Below are positions 61,447 through 64,000 of a stretch of 64,000 nt of DNA, piece after piece. How positions within the stretch are numbered: position 1 is the first letter of the stretch; each line of letters starts with the position of its first letter. A model generated the notes under the pieces. That model searched no databases. It saw only the letters and a program-made list of their open reading frames with translations, and was not told where the DNA came from. The stretch comes from PALSA-188 sp963720075 (GTDB lineage: Bacteria; Acidobacteriota; Terriglobia; Terriglobales; Acidobacteriaceae): assembly GCA_963720075.1 (NCBI GenBank), contig CAVREG010000006.1:320853-384852 (forward strand), read 5' to 3'. The translations under genes were made by a program, and so were the position numbers.

Positions 61447-64000
61447 CTAGAAGACCAGCTTGGCACCCAGTTGGAATTCGCGAGCATCAGCGGCAGAAGT
61501 TATCTGGCCGAAATTCCCCGAGCCGAAATTGTTGCTGAATCCGCCATTCTGTCCGGATCCACCCAGTTGCGTGTGGTTCCAGGCGTTGAAGGCATCGACA
61601 CGGAACTCAAACCGTGAGCCGCGTGATTCGCTAATCAGGAAGCTCTTAAACAGTGAGAGATTCCAGTTGTCGTTACCCGGACCACGTAGCGCGTCGAACG
61701 GCAGATTTCCCCAGGTTCCGGCAGCGGAAGGCTTAAATGCACCGGAACTGACCCACTGTATACCCGTTACCTGACCCGCGGGGTTGAGGACCGGAGTATG
61801 GCCGTAGGTAATAGGCCCAATCAGATCCGGCCGGTTGCCCACATCGCCGCCGGGGAAGACGCTGGCGACGTTATTACCATTTATCCCAAGGTTATAGGGG
61901 ATACCCGATTGGATGGTAACAATGCCGGACAGTGACCATCCGCCTAGAGCCGATTTCATGAAGCGGTTGGAACTGTCCCGCAGGAACGGAACCTGGTAAA
62001 CGAAGTTGACGAAGAGTACGTGCGTACGGTCAAATGGCGCCGGCCCGACGTCGTATCTCCACCCTACGTATGGATTAGTATCAGCGTCTAAGTCAAAACC
62101 ATTGCCGCTGCTTCCCGTGGTGGCATCAACTGCTTTGGAGTAAGTGTAGCCGACCTGCAGTTGAAGGTCATGCGAGATTTGGCCACGCAGTTCCATTTGC
62201 AGCGAGTTGTAATGCGAGTTGGCGCCATTAAACGCCTGTTTGATGGAGGTGTAGCCCTGGTAGGGAACCACACCGTTGAAGGCTGGCTGTGCGCCGGTAC
62301 AATTCGCCGAGGCCTGCAAGCAGGCCAGCGAACTTTGAGCTGGCAAATTGATCTCCTGCCAGTAGCTCTGATGCCTATCGAGGCTACCGACATAAGAAAC
62401 CGACAAAACCGCATTGCCACCAAGTTGTTGCTGAACACCCGCGCTGTACTGCGAGGTTCGCGGCGTAGGATAGTTCTGATTGATGCCCACCACTCCGGTT
62501 GGCACGATGGGAACAGTTATCGTCGAGCCAGTCTGAGTGGTATGAGGATCGGAGAACAGTACGTTCGTGGCTCCAAGGCTGTAACCAAATGGAGGGTTGG
62601 TGGCACCGTTGTACATATCATTGCCCTGGATGCGTTCATACATCAGGCCGTAGCCTCCACGGATCACAGTCTTGCCAGTTCCGGTCAGGTCATAAGCAAA
62701 ACCCAGACGCGGCCCGAAGTTCAACCATGAGTCCTTCGCCAGGCCCTTAGGAACGCCATTTTTGCCTGAAAAACCCATCCCGTTCAGGTAGAACTGATAG
62801 CCTTGCAGAGACGCGACCGGACTCGTTCCCAATCCCGGACTGCTGGATGAGATTTGAGTGTCGGAGGCATTTGTCCATGCAGGCGCATTAGCCGGATTGT
62901 AGAGGTTGGGGTAGAAGTTAGTCTGATTACCGTTGGCCTCGTAGGTATGCGGAATTCCATCCCACCGAAGACCCAGGTTAAGGGTTAAGCGTTTCGTGGC
63001 ACGCCAGTTATCCTGAATGTAGGCATCCGGGGAAATGGCATTCCAATAGCCTGTACCCTTGTAACCATTCTCAGCATAGTGCTGGGCATCCCCAAGAATG
63101 AAATCTGCGTAATCAAAGCCGCAGCTTACAGTACTGGAGGACGAGCATCCTGCCGGAGAAGTAGCCGATCCATCGAAGGCAAACCCGCCTTGAGTTTCCG
63201 CGAAGTAGTCTTGGACTTTCTTGTAGATCGCCCAACCAGCGCCAAACCTGAATTGGTGCGAGCCTTTCGTCCAGGAAACGTCATCGCGGACCTGATAATC
63301 ATCAGCGGTATTGTTCCACGGAGTCCAGTTTGCCGTGTAGTTGTCGCCCATTGCCTGCGACAGGTTGATGTCAGGAATTCGATTATCCACATTCGTACCG
63401 GTGAAAATCCGGTTCGAACCCTCAGTGAATCCTGACGGCTGTTTGTATACACCAAGAGGCAAAATGTGAATACGGTTTCCGTCATAGGCGAAGGCGGTCT
63501 CATTCAACAGAGTCGGACTGATGACGTAAGTCGCATGAACTACTCCGCTGAAAGAGGGATTGCCGAAGGTGTCGCCGACGCTTGGATCATTATCGCCGCT
63601 CCACTGTGTCGTACCGTAAGTTTGCGATGCCTGATCGTCAATCCAGTGTCCAAAGATAGAAAATTTATCCGTAAAAGTGTGGTCAATACGGACAATCTCT
63701 TCTTTTCCGGAAGTAGGTTGATTGGCTCCGCCGATGAAGTTAAAGCCGCTGGTCGGCTTGGGAAAGAGTCCCGCCGACAGCAGAGCGGCAGAATTAGGAT
63801 TTACCGCGCAAGCAGGAATGGTATTGCCCGGAAACTGCGCTCCGGGGACGAGCCCGGCGCAGCCCGGAGCAAGTTGAGCAATATTGGCTGGAACCACCAC
63901 GTTAAGCGGGTTGCCGTTGGGAAGAACGCTCGGCAGCACCACGTTGCCGGAAGCATCAGGATACATGCTCGCCTGAGGTTCTTTTACGTTGAAGAGACCG
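61447..64000 (-). CDS. Oar-like TonB-dependent receptor, 3' part
   Basis: The frame is open from the window edge to the stop at 61447, giving at least 851 residues; the N-terminal signal, regulatory and plug regions lie outside. The visible part is the beta-barrel: YGLMYERIQGNDMYN, AFAYDGNRIHILPLG, FEFRVDAFNAWNHTQLGG, and the final EFQLGAKLVF with terminal Phe. It belongs to the same family as 44012-47575, but the two differ clearly. It is a polymer- or complex-uptake receptor of unknown substrate. A terminator follows 20 bases later. Confidence 0.9.
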   Translation of the reverse strand, partial: GLFNVKEPQASMYPDASGNVVLPSVLPNGNPLNVVVPANIAQLAPGCAGLVPGAQFPGNTIPACAVNPNSAALLSAGLFPKPTSGFNFIGGANQPTSGKEEIVRIDHTFTDKFSIFGHWIDDQASQTYGTTQWSGDNDPSVGDTFGNPSFSGVVHATYVISPTLLNETAFAYDGNRIHILPLGVYKQPSGFTEGSNRIFTGTNVDNRIPDINLSQAMGDNYTANWTPWNNTADDYQVRDDVSWTKGSHQFRFGAGWAIYKKVQDYFAETQGGFAFDGSATSPAGCSSSSTVSCGFDYADFILGDAQHYAENGYKGTGYWNAISPDAYIQDNWRATKRLTLNLGLRWDGIPHTYEANGNQTNFYPNLYNPANAPAWTNASDTQISSSSPGLGTSPVASLQGYQFYLNGMGFSGKNGVPKGLAKDSWLNFGPRLGFAYDLTGTGKTVIRGGYGLMYERIQGNDMYNGATNPPFGYSLGATNVLFSDPHTTQTGSTITVPIVPTGVVGINQNYPTPRTSQYSAGVQQQLGGNAVLSVSYVGSLDRHQSYWQEINLPAQSSLACLQASANCTGAQPAFNGVVPYQGYTSIKQAFNGANSHYNSLQMELRGQISHDLQLQVGYTYSKAVDATTGSSGNGFDLDADTNPYVGWRYDVGPAPFDRTHVLFVNFVYQVPFLRDSSNRFMKSALGGWSLSGIVTIQSGIPYNLGINGNNVASVFPGGDVGNRPDLIGPITYGHTPVLNPAGQVTGIQWVSSGAFKPSAAGTWGNLPFDALRGPGNDNWNLSLFKSFLISESRGSRFEFRVDAFNAWNHTQLGGSGQNGGFSNNFGSGNFGQITSAADAREFQLGAKLVF

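Overview
The window looks like a chromosomal segment of a soil acidobacterium (Acidobacteriota, probably near the Koribacter/Terriglobia type). The assignment is an inference. It rests on two very large Oar-like TonB-dependent receptors with carboxypeptidase-type regulatory N-termini, a complete actinobacterial-type (group 1h) [NiFe]-hydrogenase locus, and the style of the small secreted and extragenic palindromic elements. No ribosomal RNA or other marker fixes the taxon.

Layout. (1) 1-2.7 kb: the 5' part of an OPT-family transporter, then a 530-base gap holding a convincing structured RNA with its own promoter, an 11-bp closing helix and an intrinsic terminator, then a DUF2007/zinc-ribbon protein. 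(2) 2.8-10.5 kb: a Cu/Ag-type heavy-metal RND efflux operon (Cys-rich secreted protein, TolC-like channel, CusB-like adaptor with an extra C-terminal FixH/YtkA-like domain, CusA-like pump) followed by a YncE-like beta-propeller. (3) 10.5-21.4 kb, mostly minus strand: threonine aldolase, a relic of an RND pump, then a long catabolic run of histidine ammonia-lyase, thioesterase, enoyl-CoA hydratase, HMG-CoA lyase, methylcrotonoyl-type carboxylase beta subunit, and a methylmalonyl-CoA mutase whose B12 subunit and catalytic subunit are separate genes. This points to leucine and propionyl-CoA breakdown. (4) 21.5-23 kb: a DUF4440-like secreted protein and a family 2 glycosyltransferase.

(5) 23.3-39.1 kb, all plus strand: the core of the window, an approximately 16-kb hydrogenase island. 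Structural genes hhyS and hhyL are followed by a NifU-like protein, DUF5947, DUF6084, an uncharacterised 331-residue protein, a maturation protease with an extra N-terminal domain, a tiny membrane protein, a YceI-family protein, hypC, hypD, hypE, a double-SIS protein, a UXX-star type glutaredoxin, hypF, hypA, hypB and an FNT-family channel. The small subunit carries a CxxD in place of CxxC at the proximal cluster, as in the oxygen-insensitive, high-affinity enzymes that scavenge atmospheric H2. Many genes overlap by 4-22 bases, so the island is probably expressed as one unit, with a strong hairpin after hhyL that may set subunit/accessory ratios.

(6) 39.2-43.9 kb: small hypothetical genes, FabG-type reductase, PilZ protein, Fe/Mn superoxide dismutase and a flavin amine oxidase. 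(7) 44-54.3 kb: an Oar-like receptor behind a ROK repressor with a good promoter and candidate operator, BON-domain protein, a 47-residue membrane peptide, deoxyribose-phosphate aldolase, YihY/BrkB membrane protein, tRNA-Gln(CTG) and a secreted GH3 glycosidase. (8) 54.4-64 kb: a secreted hypothetical protein, RlmI-like methyltransferase, a small heat-shock gene broken by a +1 frame change at a prfB-like site, ClpB, a membrane protein, a TPR protein and the 3' part of a second Oar-like receptor.

The best leads are the structured RNA at 1.7-2.0 kb, the unexplained accessory genes of the hydrogenase island, a palindromic repeat that sits in frame inside hypF and recurs near 56.9 kb, and the frame change in the Hsp20 gene. 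All family names come from reading the translated sequence; no database search was run.
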